From the NCBI GenBank assembly GCA_031771865.1, contig JASISA010000040.1, positions 868,001 to 932,000 on the forward strand: a DNA stretch of 64,000 nt. Reading direction: 5' to 3'. How positions within the stretch are numbered: the stretch's first letter is position 1; each line of letters begins with the position of its first letter. Positions 45,312 to 55,798 of this stretch are shown here, piece by piece. A program made the position numbers and the translations under genes. This DNA is from Nothophaeocryptopus gaeumannii. Taxonomy: Eukaryota > Ascomycota > Dothideomycetes > Mycosphaerellales > Mycosphaerellaceae. The notes beneath the pieces were generated by a model. The model searched no databases. It worked only from the letters and a program-made list of their open reading frames with translations, and was not told where the DNA came from.

Positions 45312-46121
45312 TCAGACACGTTCGAGATGGCATTGCCTACCTTGGGGTTGATTATCAGCCTTGATAAAGAGGCCAGTACACTCCCCTCCTCGGAAGTTTG
45401 TGTGCAAGTCTGCAGAATAGATCTTCAGAGGCGTCTCCGGCTGACCTGGAACATTGCACGCAAACCAGCTCTGTCCGTTCGGGCCAAAATAGCCGGCGTT
45501 GCTGAGGGCAGTACCAGCTGTCTCATATAGCACATTTGGCTCTGCCGCAGAGTGAGGTTGAGTGTAGGTGAGCGCGCCGAATGTGTTGATGAAGAGACGC
45601 TGGCCTCCTGGTACCATTACGGAGAGGATGCTGTTTTGGATAACGGTGGTAAAGAAGTTTGGACATGCGCCGAGACTCTTGGGAAGCTCCGGACAATAGG
45701 CTGAGTTGTTGCCTCCGACGACCAGGTTGCCGCCAGAGGCTTGGATGTACTGGCCATTCCAGGCTGCGTTTGGGTTGACGGCGGTCAGGACTACTGGGTC
45801 TTGGGTCACTGGCAGGGGGTCTAGGGTCGAGTTGAAGCAGCTGCGAGGGTCAGTCGCGGTTGCCAAGATACGCTCTTTCTACCTTTACCTGTACTGGAGC
45901 GGGTTGAAGCAGCTCTGGCCGCAGGCCTTGAAGTCGACGCCATTCTTAATTGGGCAGAGAAGCGAGCCAGCCGTGGAGTTGTAGCAGACGTATTGGAACG
46001 CGTTGTATCCAGCGTCGCCGCAGTGAGATGTCAGGGCCTTGACCGGGACAACTGCATTGAAGATGTCTTGTGACGCGAGAGCGATTGGAAGGAAAGCGAG
46101 AAGAGTGCGAAGGAGCTTCAT
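45312..46121 (-). CDS. Secreted carbohydrate-binding plus IgE-binding-like surface protein
   Basis: Two exons (46121-45889 and 45840-45312) with a 48-nt intron encode 253 residues. A signal peptide (MKLLRTLLAFLPIALASQ) is followed by a Cys-rich module with CGDAGYNAFQYVCYNS, LLCPI, CGQSCFNPLQYS and CFNS, like the fungal carbohydrate-binding domain found in secreted proteins. The C-terminal part matches the IgE-binding protein family: SAYCPELPKSLGAC, LSVMVPGGQRLFINTFGALTY, TQPHSA and WFACN with YKIYSAD. That family is secreted and cell-wall associated in Aspergillus and relatives, with no established enzymatic role. The start was chosen at the internal ATG because the upstream 57 codons lack a signal sequence. 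A combined domain architecture is seen; its function is inferred to be wall binding. Confidence 0.82.
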
Positions 46122-46951
46122 CTTGGTGTGAAGAACGAGCACAATTGTTGGAAGGATTGTTGTAGTCTTCCACGTGCAGTTGATGTCGCTGTTGATCGCG
46201 TGGTGATGCGTGAAGCTCGCCGTTGGAAGTTGTGGCAGACCAGCAGGCAAGCTAGGTACGTGAACCTTCCTACTACTTCGCTTCAACTTCACCTGGCAAC
46301 ACCTACCGACCTGATCGCTGCTACCACCAACGGCACATTTGTCAAGTTGAGGCTTCGTGCAGTGTACATGAACGCGTTTGTGCTACCCACTCCCGGACTG
46401 TCATAAAGGCCTCCTCGATCGTGCGGTCACAAGGCTAGGCATCTTGCAGCTGTCTCGAAACTGTGCCGCTGTGCAACAACGGCTATACACAAAGTTTGGT
46501 CAGCGGTCAAGAGTGGGCTCATATTTTGCTCGCCCTGGCAGGTACGGGAGTCGATGTGGACGCGAGGGGCTAACCAGGTAGATTGTCTCTTTGAATACAC
46601 TCATGGGTCATGTTGGGTCTTATTTGATTCATGTGTAACGGACGGGAGGAGGACAATGAAATGAAGTGTGAAAGACGAAATGGAAGTGAGTGATCGGAAT
46701 GCCCCGCCGACTTCGGTCGACCGGTCTGTCGGTCCACTTCCCGGCTTCATGCCTTTCAGATGTCAAGCCTCGGGACCCTTGTGACAGTAGAAGTTTACAG
46801 TCACTCTAATTAACTTTGGGTCAAAGTACACGCCCTTCCAAGTGCATGGATACTGTCGTACGTTGACGAGAGGCCTCGCCTGCGCAGAAAGAGGAGGAAA
46901 GTACTTTCACATATCCGCCGGCAGGGGAGGAACCCCCACTTGGTCGCCAAG
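46122..46951. other. Divergent upstream interval
   Basis: About 830 bp lie between the secreted protein (-) and glutamate 5-kinase (+), holding both promoters. No gene-like frame is supported. Confidence 0.45.
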
Positions 46952-48369
46952 ATGAAGGAAAAGCATTTGACCATCGTCATTAAGCTCGGTATACCTTTCC
47001 AAGCACATTCCACGAAATCTTGAACGGCCCTCCATACTGACCTCGTGAAGGCACATCCTCCATAGTCGACGAGAAGACGCACGAGCCGCTCCTAGCCACC
47101 CTATCGACCATTGTACATACTGCGATCGGACTCCGCCATGATGGACATCGAGTGGTCATCTGCTCCTCAGGAGCTATTGGCATGGCCTTGCGCCAGATGG
47201 ACATGGAACGACGACCGAAGCACCTCCCACAGGTTCAAGCACTTGCAGCCATAGGACAGTGCAAGCTCATGGCCATGTGGGACCAGCTCTTCATGCATAT
47301 GCGTCAGCCAGTCGCCCAAATCCTCTTGACACGAAATGATATTTCCGATCGAACACAATACCTGAACGCCCAGAATACCTTCGTCGAGCTGCTGAACATG
47401 GGTGTCATCCCAATTGTGAACGAGAACGACACATTGTCTGTGCAGGAAATCAAATTTGGAGATAACGACACACTCAGCGCCATTACTGCGGGCATGGTGC
47501 AAGCAGACTACCTGTTTCTCATGACAGATGTCGACTGCTTATACGACAAGAACCCGCGAACACATCCAGATGCAAAGGCAATCGAGGTGGTAGAAGATAT
47601 TGGAGAGCTGGAAGCGGACACTTCTAGCGCCGGGAGTGCTCTTGGAACAGGAGGAATGGGCACTAAGATCACGGCTGCAAGGCTCGCGACGGCAGCTGGT
47701 GTGACTACAGTCATTACAAGGAGCAGTAATCCTGGCAATATTGGAGAGATCGTGAAATATGTCGAATCACAGAAAAGCGGGACAAGGAGCATGGAGAACA
47801 GTACGGAGCTGGCTCCAAATGGTTATGAGCCGACGGTGCACAAAAGCCCGGTTGTCAATGGCTCCCAAGAAACTAAGCTGACCGAGCCTGGACTCCCGCC
47901 TTTGCACACTCGCTTCCTCCCTGATCCTCACCCGATCAAAGACCGCTACTTTTGGCTGCTTCATGGACTCGCGCCGCATGGTACCGTGTACATTGACCAA
48001 GGGGCGCACGCTGCGTTGCACGCAAAAGCAGGTCTATTGCCGGTCGGTGTGGTCGACGTTGAGGGGCACTTCAACCAGCACGAATGTGTTCGCATCAAGG
48101 TGTTACCTTCTAGGTCGTCTCCATTAACGGACGCAGTGGATGTGGGCAAAGCCGTGGTCAACTACTCTGCCGTAGAGGTGAAGCGCATTGCTGGCGTAAG
48201 AAGCAGACAGATTGCGGAGATTCTTGGATATGCCGACTCTGAACATATTGCTTTGCGAGACAGTGTTGCGCTTTATGATCGAGAGCTGAGCCGTCCGGTC
48301 ACACCAATGACGGATGATGGCGGCAAAAGACTGAGTATGGGCCGGTTGGCTTCATATGTGGATGCATGA
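46952..48369 (+). CDS. PRO1: Glutamate 5-kinase (proline biosynthesis, first step)
   Basis: Exon 1 (46952-46988, MKEKHLTIVIKLG) and exon 2 (47051-48369) are joined by a 62-nt intron with branch CTGAC, restoring KLGTSSIVDEK; the product is 451 residues. The amino-acid kinase domain is complete: ICSSGAIGMALRQM, IPIVNENDTLSVQEIKFGDN, LMTDVDCLYDKNPR and GTGGMGTKITAARLATAAG. A C-terminal PUA domain follows (GTVYIDQGAHAALHAKAGLL, VGVVDVEGHF). The enzyme phosphorylates glutamate to glutamyl-5-phosphate in the cytosol and is usually feedback-inhibited by proline. An insertion rich in Ser and Asn links the two domains. The neighbouring proline dehydrogenase at 50888-52297 consumes the end product. Confidence 0.95.
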
Positions 48370-48642
48370 GCTGTGATGACCAAAAGTACTTGCAATTTGT
48401 GACCGCGTCTCAACACGCAAAGACGTCGATTAGATGTAGACGAATGATACCCCGAGAGCAATCTCACTTTGGACTTGTAGTCCTCACTCGGACTGGCGAT
48501 TGTTTTGATCACGATTTCCTGCAGAGCGTGTGCTGCCTGGCTCGCGTTACACGACAACGGCTGCCAACCGCGCAGCTACACTGACTGCTTCAGACACAAC
48601 ATTCAACCCTGCACCCAACCTCATCAACACCACACGCACAAC

Positions 48643-49437
48643 ATGAACGACGGCAAGATATATTTCTCGGATCACCATGCCTACTTCGTGGAGACCGGAC
48701 TTATTGGGCATTGCTCTCCTTCCGACCGACGCCGTTTGATGAGCGGATCTCTCCCAGAAGGCGCGCTTGAACAACCACCGACAGCCAAACCGTGCGTTCA
48801 ACAAACCATTACATTCACCGAACTGCCCGCCGAGATACGCAATCGCGTCTATGAGCTGGCCGTCTTCGCTACCGACGAACACACTACAGACCTCATCGTT
48901 GCCGCTCCTGCCACAGATGATGAAATGACCACAGGCATCCAGCCTGGCGTCACGCGCGTCTTTCATCAGCTACGCTCCGAGTCGCTTGCAATGTTCTACG
49001 CCAACAACACCTTCGTCGCGTACATCGACTGCTTCGACTTCCGCCCCCTCGTGCGCTGGGTCGAATGCGTCACTGCTGGCCCATCTTCGCCCAGAGTACG
49101 CGTGAACATCAAGCTAATGCACCGAATGGCATGCTTCCGTGGATTGCTTGCCTTAATACACGCCTGGTTTGGACTCAACCATCGAAACATCCGGATCACC
49201 GTTCGCAGCTGCTTCGCCGACGAGACCAGATCCGAGATCCAGTCGCGAGTTGTTGCGGAGGCATGTAAGGCTGCAGGGGATTCATCAAGCGTCACTGCAC
49301 TTCATCGGGTTCGCCAGCTGTTGCAACGCTACTTTGGGCCCTTGACCGAGCGGTGTTCGGGGGAAGACCGCTCCACTTGTCGTCCAAAAGCCAGCACCTT
49401 TGCAGCTGAGGGCCTGATGTTGGCGGACGAGTTGTGA
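48643..49437 (+). CDS. F-box-like/2EXR domain protein
   Basis: A single exon of 264 codons, starting MNDGKIYFSDHHAYF at 48643 after an in-frame non-coding-looking extension. The diagnostic segment is ITFTELPAEIRNRVYELAVF, the LPxEIRNxVYE helix common to fungal F-box-like and 2EXR proteins. It is followed by GVTRVFHQLRSESLAMFYANNTF, the usual second conserved block. Such proteins are numerous in dothideomycetes and most lack known function; some act as substrate receptors. The C terminus is basic and Cys-containing. It sits between glutamate 5-kinase and the secretory candidate on the same strand. Confidence 0.8.
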   Translation: MNDGKIYFSDHHAYFVETGLIGHCSPSDRRRLMSGSLPEGALEQPPTAKPCVQQTITFTELPAEIRNRVYELAVFATDEHTTDLIVAAPATDDEMTTGIQPGVTRVFHQLRSESLAMFYANNTFVAYIDCFDFRPLVRWVECVTAGPSSPRVRVNIKLMHRMACFRGLLALIHAWFGLNHRNIRITVRSCFADETRSEIQSRVVAEACKAAGDSSSVTALHRVRQLLQRYFGPLTERCSGEDRSTCRPKASTFAAEGLMLADEL

Positions 49438-49921
49438 GGATACAGAAGGACTATGTTGGCTCTTACATGGAGTTGCCATGGTCTTTGGGGTAAATTGAGA
49501 CCAGTCACAGGAGACTGTTCTGTTGTATGCCAAGAAATGGCAGGGGTTTCAAGATAGCTTTGTGCTGTCACAGCCTCATCTCCGAGAAGCTGGGATGCAA
49601 TTGCAATGATCGGTAACTCCAGCGGAAGAGACATCTCTTCCAGGGATCGCAGCTGGGAGGGAAAGTACACTGCGGTACGAAAATGGTCCTTACAAAAAGC
49701 TTGGAACATGTCGTCCTTCAGAGATTAACGATGGACGAATGAAGCGATGTGATTACTGAGTCGATGTTCAGAGCAAAGACACTTCTCTACGAGAATACGA
49801 CTGAACCTCGGTGTGGGGCTCCGCATTGTAGAGGATTTAAAAATACGAGCATTATGGACATCACATTTCTTATGGTTAGCAGAAAAGCAAGAGCTACGGC
49901 GAATTCACGGGAAAAGCTAAG

Positions 49922-50311
49922 ATGGTCGTCTCTCTCAACCGCATCCACGCCTTCTCATATATTTTCTTTCCCTCGCCCTTGCTCAGGACCCATCCATCAG
50001 CGACTGCAGACTCACGCAAGACGGAAAGAATCGCTGCGTACGCGATCTTTAACTTGCAAAACTCAGTCCGCTCCCCGATCACTGTCCTTATCTGATCATT
50101 CAATCAACATGCACTTCCATTTGACGCGCTCATCACACAGATCTGCACCCTGGATCTCTCCACCCTTCAATTCTGCGTCAACGGAGTCCCCCAGACTTCC
50201 CAACGCTGTGCCGAGAACAGCTGCATCGCCTACTTCGAGGGCCATGGGTTCTGCGGACGAGGAGGCAGCTTCCCCCCAGGTGGTGGGGGGATGGGACCTA
50301 CGGATTGTTAG
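49922..50311 (+). CDS. Candidate cysteine-rich secreted protein (effector-like); 5' frame unresolved
   Basis: Exon 2 (50141-50311) follows a CACACAG acceptor and reads ICTLDLSTLQFCVNGVPQ, then RCAENSCIAYFEGHGFC, a Gly/Pro-rich stretch and a final TDC. Upstream, the text FLSLALAQDPSISDCRLTQ followed by DGKNRC ends at a GTACGC donor (50038), giving a 103-nt intron in phase. Together the mature part has eight cysteines in about 75 residues, like small fungal secreted effectors. The signal peptide would begin at ATG 49922 (MVVSLNRIHAFSYIF), but it is one base out of frame: one more T in the TTTT near 49960 would join them. Alternatively CTTGCTCAG near 49980-49985 is itself an acceptor and exon 1 lies further upstream. 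Confidence 0.55.
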
Positions 50312-50887
50312 ACGGTTAAGATGAGTGGGAATCCTAGGGGTATGTTTGTAATGCGGATCTTACTATTTCGGTAAGTAGAGAGTTGGTGAACCTATTTTGA
50401 CTTGGAGAGAAAGGCTGATGAAGGGATGATGTAGTCGATATGTAATGCGGATGGCACGACGAGGCCTATTACGTATTGTGAGCAGGCTTGTTGTTTTGCT
50501 GCTGCGGCGGGGAATAGTGGTGGGTGCCCTTGTGGTCGGAGTGGGACTCCGATACGGAGGTGTAATGGGCTGTTGGGCATACTTGGATGTGGGGTTGGAG
50601 ATGTTGGTGGTGGTGGTGGTTGAGGTAAGGATAATGTTGCCTCAGGCTTTAGAACTATGGGAGTGTCCGCACAGGGCCCAACGTGACTTGGTCGCGTCGC
50701 GTCGCCTTCCCCTCTGTAGCATTTTCTATAAAGACATGCACTTCCGCTGGGCTTCTTGGACTTTGATACGTTCTCAACCCTCGCTGGGACAGGATGACAT
50801 TATGGACTATGTAGTCAAGGATCTCTAGATCTAGCTCTCCGGGCGGCGACACTCTGCCGGCCATTCTCTGAGACCTCCGCGATCTCT
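50312..50887. other. 3' flank of proline dehydrogenase, no gene
   Basis: The interval between the convergent secretory candidate and proline dehydrogenase holds a short GGT run near 50600 and no supported gene. Confidence 0.45.
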
Positions 50888-52297
50888 TCATGCCAAACCT
50901 ACTGCCCTCTTGCACCGCCTGATCACTTCCGCGAACATGGCATCGCGACAGCTTCGAGTCCGCTGTACCGCATCTTTGTTCTCCTGAGCACGTCGGAGGA
51001 GGTACCTCATGCATTCGCCTACGCTGCCCCAGACCAAGTACCTGTACACGGGAAGAGACGAGGAGCTGGCAGCCATACTCTCGCGAAGATGATTAGCCTC
51101 GACCAGCTCGCAGCTCACTTCATCAGCCATACCCTGCAGCTGCGCAAATGATATATCCGACCTGGCACGCCCAGCATCGCAGATGGCACGAGCGGCGCGG
51201 ACAGATTCGATGTTGTGCGTGGCGAGCATAAGCTGAACAGCAGGATACTTGCCATCACCCTTGGCAGTGTGGTTGAACTTGCATGTGAGGATGCTAGCCG
51301 CGGTCGCGTCGTAGCACGCGTCGGTCTCCTCCTTCGTATCGAAGAACTTCTCCCGAGCATCGGAACCCAAATATGCGCCTCGAACGAGCTTAACGCCGAG
51401 CGCGAACCTTTCTTTCTGCGCTTCTGCAAGGTGCCGAGAGAGGACAGCTGAACTCACTTTTCTGTACGCCTGATACGTGTTGTACACGGTAGCGCTAGCA
51501 GGCAAGGTGTTGTACTTCCGGATCAATCGCATTACCCAGTCATCTATGCCGTCTTGGAGCTCGTCTTGCTCAGCATCGAAGCAGAGACGTATCCCGCGAT
51601 CTCGCGACAGCTGGCAGATGCTGTCAAGCTCCCGCTCGAGGCGCGGAGATGGTGGCAGACGCTCAGACAGCAGATGGAGTGCTAGACTGCCGGCACCGGT
51701 CAGCTTGAGCGATACATAATCGCCAGCTTCTGCCATCTGCACAGTCGCTCTGGTACCTTCAGCCCAGGGTGTGATCTCGTTCTCGGTGGCGTCCGCGCTC
51801 TCGATGCTGGCTTCAGAAATCCCCTCTTTCGCAGCCTGCTCTTTACTCAGCTCAACCTCTCTGGCGTAGCCTAGGATAACTCCAGTGAAGCCCATGGCCT
51901 TGAGTCTAGCAATCGTTTGGCAAACCTCAAGGGCATTTTCTCCGGCGCAAAATTGTGTGTAGAACGTCTTTTTGAGGATGGATCTCAAGACAGTATTCCT
52001 GTCGGGATTGAGAAAAGGGCCTTTGCTGTTGGCCAGTGCGGCGAGGACTCTCAATAATGGAGACAATAGGAGGGGAGAAGACGAGATGGTGGTAGTCGTC
52101 AACGACCGCAGGACCGTGCTGAGCGGGAGTATCGAAAGTGGCCGAAGTTTCGAGATCCGCCGCGGCTCTGAGTAGGCAGTCTGCTTGACCACAATGCTCT
52201 TTTGCTGAGAAGACTGGACCAGGCTCCGACGTGAAACAATTTCTGACGTTCTGGCTTGGTCATGCCTGCGGACTTGTCCGCTGACAGATGAGTGCAC
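50888..52297 (-). CDS. PUT1: Proline dehydrogenase (proline oxidase), mitochondrial
   Basis: A single exon of 469 codons. The N terminus is Arg/Ser-rich without acidic residues (MHSSVSGQVRRHDQARTSE), fitting a mitochondrial presequence. The FAD-binding beta-alpha barrel is clear: YTQFCAGENALEVCQTI, GFTGVILGYAREVEL, LKLTGAGSLALHLL, IRLCFDAEQDELQDGIDDW, TVYNTYQAYRK, LGVKLVRGAYL and LMLATHN. The end has YLVWGSVGECMRYLLRRAQ, the usual RRAxEN block. It oxidises proline to pyrroline-5-carboxylate at the inner mitochondrial membrane and passes electrons to the respiratory chain. It faces glutamate 5-kinase across 2.5 kb. The absence of introns is compatible with the family. Confidence 0.92.
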   Translation of the reverse strand: MHSSVSGQVRRHDQARTSEIVSRRSLVQSSQQKSIVVKQTAYSEPRRISKLRPLSILPLSTVLRSLTTTTISSSPLLLSPLLRVLAALANSKGPFLNPDRNTVLRSILKKTFYTQFCAGENALEVCQTIARLKAMGFTGVILGYAREVELSKEQAAKEGISEASIESADATENEITPWAEGTRATVQMAEAGDYVSLKLTGAGSLALHLLSERLPPSPRLERELDSICQLSRDRGIRLCFDAEQDELQDGIDDWVMRLIRKYNTLPASATVYNTYQAYRKVSSAVLSRHLAEAQKERFALGVKLVRGAYLGSDAREKFFDTKEETDACYDATAASILTCKFNHTAKGDGKYPAVQLMLATHNIESVRAARAICDAGRARSDISFAQLQGMADEVSCELVEANHLRESMAASSSSLPVYRYLVWGSVGECMRYLLRRAQENKDAVQRTRSCRDAMFAEVIRRCKRAVGLA

Positions 52298-53385
52298 GTC
52301 TCACCAACGGCTTCTCAACAACTCCCTCGATCGCCACAGTCTACTGACCGTCTCCAACTCAACGCTTGGAGCATTCTGTCATCCGCTCAATACGTTCAGG
52401 AAGTAAACGTGGTCTTCTCTAAGCCTTTACTGCGACACTAACTCTTCCTGGACGCTCAGCGCTCTGCCAGAGCAATGTGGTACACTCACTAAGCTGCCTC
52501 ATGATCGGACGCGGCTGGGTGATGTTCGCTGCCCTTCCAAGCCAACTTACGATAGTTGTACGAAGGGCATTAACAAAGATCCGGAATGATGTCCGTCGAT
52601 GCCACCATGACCGAGCTCATCCGGATCCAATAGTGCCAATGAGGCGCTTTTAGCCCGCTAACATCGGCGACACCAGAGAACTCATCGTCAAAATTCTGGA
52701 CTTTCCGTGTCTCAGGTCTCTCGATATATATTGAGCAATGATCCCTTGCGTACTAGCCAACGCGGGAGGCAAATCCTTTGCAAACGGTGAAGCACGAGTA
52801 GCATCAAGAATTGCACGAGGTAAGACGGCCAATCTGAGAGGGATCTACGTTCTTCGCCCTGTGTGAGAAGATGATGAAGCGTTCATTGATATTTGCGTCC
52901 TTGGCGTGGGCCAGTCGAGCTGCAGCAATCCAACCCCAGTCTTGTTTTAAGCAATCATGCAAGATGTCAGTCCCGCTTTACACTTCCCACATTCAAGTGC
53001 ACAACTCACGACCTATCTAGGGCGATGGTCTTTCGCTGTCAGAATCCATCGGCATATTGCTCGCAGTAGCCTGCACGGGAAGTCTGATCGGACTCAGTAC
53101 CGATGGACGAGTTTGATTACACCCCTTGGTCCTTGGTAGGAGCCACAATGGATGCAAAAGTGGTATCGCAGGACTTTCCAGATTATGGAAAGGTGAAGGC
53201 CTTCAAGTTCAGATTGAGTACTGGTGGACTGGTCAATGCTCTTACAGCAGTGACGATTCTCGACCTGGACGACTTCAAGTATTGCGTGAACTGAGTCAGA
53301 ATAGCACTGCTTTTCCAATTCCATACAGTTTCACTACGCCATGCCACAGCTCTCATCATCAGAGATGTAGCTAGCATCAGAATGC
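52298..53385. other. Intergenic, upstream of proline dehydrogenase
   Basis: A 63-codon plus-strand frame at 53103-53294 (MDEFDYTPWSLVGATMD) is protein-like but without splice support or homology, and is not called. The left part is the promoter region of proline dehydrogenase. Confidence 0.4.
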
Positions 53386-53839
53386 TCAAGGCTCTCGCTC
53401 GATAAACTTCTGAACCAGCTCATCAACGCTCTTCACAGCATCGAAGCTCTCATCCTCATCACTTCCATAATCGTCTCCATCATCTAGATCATCATCATCC
53501 TCTCGCCCTTTGATTCCTTTCGTGCCCAGCACAACTTGGCCATCATCATTCAATTTAAACGTGGTACTCTGCCGATTGTTACCCGAGCAAGAACCATCGT
53601 AGTTGACGTAAGCCAGGGAATAGCCACTGGACCCAGCACGATGAAAGCCACAGGTGATTTCAAATTCCTTCGAGTCTGAGGTAGGATGGATTGGACGAGC
53701 GGTGGTGAATGTGCTGTGTGATGGGATTAGTTTCTTGCGGGTAAGGCAAGTTCGAGGGGTTTTGAGATCTAAAAATAATGCTCGGTCGTACGAACCTCAG
53801 GGCTGCGATGGCGGCAGCAAGGTATGTTGTTGTGTACAT
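53386..53839 (-). CDS. Small acidic secreted protein
   Basis: Two exons (53839-53796 and 53713-53386) with an 82-nt intron (GTTCGT donor, TCACACAG acceptor) encode 123 residues. The short first exon provides a signal peptide (MYTTTYLAAAIAALS, then TFTTARP), so the gene is easily missed without splicing. The mature region FEITCGFHRAGSSGYSLAY and NYDGSCSGNNRQSTTFKLN has two cysteines that could pair. The C terminus is strongly acidic (REDDDDLDDGDDYGSDEDE) and ends VDELVQKFIEREP. I recognise no family. A secreted, possibly metal- or cation-interacting protein is inferred from composition. Splice phases are exact and the Asp codon run is long, which supports coding. Confidence 0.65.
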
Positions 53840-54114
53840 TTTGGATGGGGAGAGAGGAAGTGTGATGCAAAGGGGTATGTACAGAAAGAAGTGAAGTGGT
53901 TATGAGGAAAGAGAGGAGTGATTCACAAACTAGACAGTGAAGTGGTTCACCTCCGTCATCGTACCTAACTTCCAGAGTCAGTCTGCTGTTTCACCTCTCC
54001 CACCTCCTGCCTTCGTAAAAAGAAATTGATCGTGTGCATTGAGGCGTGAGTAGATAGTATGTCCTTCGTTCCAACCGAACCACAGATGGCTTTGTCAGCT
54101 GCCAGCTAAATCGT

Positions 54115-55469
54115 TCACACCTGCTCATTAACAAACAACCCCGCCATCCCCATCCCCGTCCCCAAACACATACTAGTCAACAAAACCTTCTTCTTCCTCC
54201 TCCGACATTCACTCAATCCACTCACAATCTGCCTGATTCCCGTCATCCCAAACGGATGTCCCAACGCAATCGCTCCTCCCCTAGGATTCATCTTTGTCCA
54301 ATCCAGTTCCAACTTGTCTCGACAGTAGACAGCCATACTAGCGAAAGCCTCGTTGATCTCCACGACATCGATATCCTCATGGAGGGAGAGATTGTACCGA
54401 GCAAGAAGCTTGGGGATAGCGAGAGAGGGGCCTATGCCCATTATTAGGGGTGGGAGGCCGGCGAGTGCAGTGCCGACGAATTTTCCGAGGATTGGTTGAC
54501 CTAGTTCGAGAGCTTTTGATCGTTTCATGAGGAGTAGAGCAGCGGCACCGTCCGTGATCTGTGAGGAGTTGCCTGCTGTGCTTCGATCTCCGTATTGCGA
54601 GAAAGAAGGCTTGAGTTTGGCGATTTTCTCATAGGTTGTTCCATGCCGGATCTCGTCTTGGGTAATGAGCTTCTCTTCTCCGTTGACTTTGACGGTTACG
54701 GGGGCTATTTCGTCGTCGAACCAGCCGGATTTCTGGGCGGCTTCGGCTCGACGGTAGGATTCGACTGCGTACTCGTCTTGTTGTTGGCGGGTGATGTTGA
54801 ATCTTTGGGCCGTGATCTCGGATGTTCCTCCTGAAGAAGACGTGAGCAGAAGGGCGAAAGGGGACTGAAGGATTGATCGTACCCATGGGGACCATACAAT
54901 TCGCCGCCTCTTGATTCTTCATGACCTCCTCAACGAAGTCGCGGTCCAGTCTGGCTATCTCTGTGCTGAGCAGCTCAGCTCCGACAGCAATACCAATGTC
55001 GATTGTGCCCATTCCGATGGCTCCGGCGATATGTTGCGTCGCAGTAAGTCCAGACGAACAGAATCTCGCAGCCACGCTCGCAGACGTGGTCGAAGGAAAG
55101 CCAGCAGCAAGGGCTGCAGCTCGACAGTAGTACGCAGCTTTGCCATCGCGGACGTTGCCAAGGCAAATGTCGTCTACTAGGGCTGGATTGATGTTGAGGC
55201 GCTCTCGAACGGCAAGGAGCATTCGGAAGCAAAGGCCGTCGAGAAGTGTATCTTTCATGGACCCCGTTTTGGCTTTGCAGAGGGGAGTGCGGATTGCGAG
55301 CGTGATGACTACATCGTCAGGGTTCTTTTGCGTTCTTCGAAATGGTCAGCTATCTTGTATGTGAGGAACTCGTGGCAACGGGCAGAGCTTACATCTTGTC
55401 AACCGGACTTGCAAGGGGATTTAGCTGCGAGACAATCTGCGAAACACGTTGTGCGGCCATTCCATTCAT
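54115..55469 (-). CDS. POT1: Peroxisomal 3-ketoacyl-CoA thiolase
   Basis: Three exons (55469-55393, 55334-54883, 54830-54115) with introns of 58 and 52 nt encode 414 residues. The N terminus contains RVSQIVSQL, a perfect PTS2 signal (R-V-x5-Q-L), so import through PEX7 is expected. The thiolase fold is complete: PDDVVITLAIRTPLCKAKTG, ARFCSSGLTATQHIAGAIG with the nucleophilic Cys, AANCMVPMGGTSEITAQRF across the second junction, AGNSSQITDGAAALLLMKR, VEINEAFASMAVYC with the catalytic His context, NPRGGAIALGHPFGMTG, and SMCLGTGMGMAGLF with the second Cys. It carries out the last step of beta-oxidation, releasing acetyl-CoA. PEX13 lies 6 kb away. Confidence 0.93.
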
Positions 55470-55798
55470 ACAATCAAGGTTTCAATTGCGACTTCCAAGT
55501 ATCTACTCGCGGTGTCAATATAAATAGCTGATTCTGATGTTCAATGAGGTGTTCGCCCGCCTCGGCTATGAGACCGAGGTGAGGTGGGGCCAACACAGCA
55601 AGGACCTGAAGTGGAAGCTGCCATCGAATGTGACCTTTTGATGACTGTAGTTGTTATACACTTAATAATCATTATTCGTGCCTGAACCGGATCCAAGCTT
55701 CGACAAAGAATCAAGACGCCGCCGCAGTTACGCAAATCATTCAGTCGAAATGTCATGCTCAGTCGTTATGTGGAAACTCGCTGTCGTTGATCATCAGA

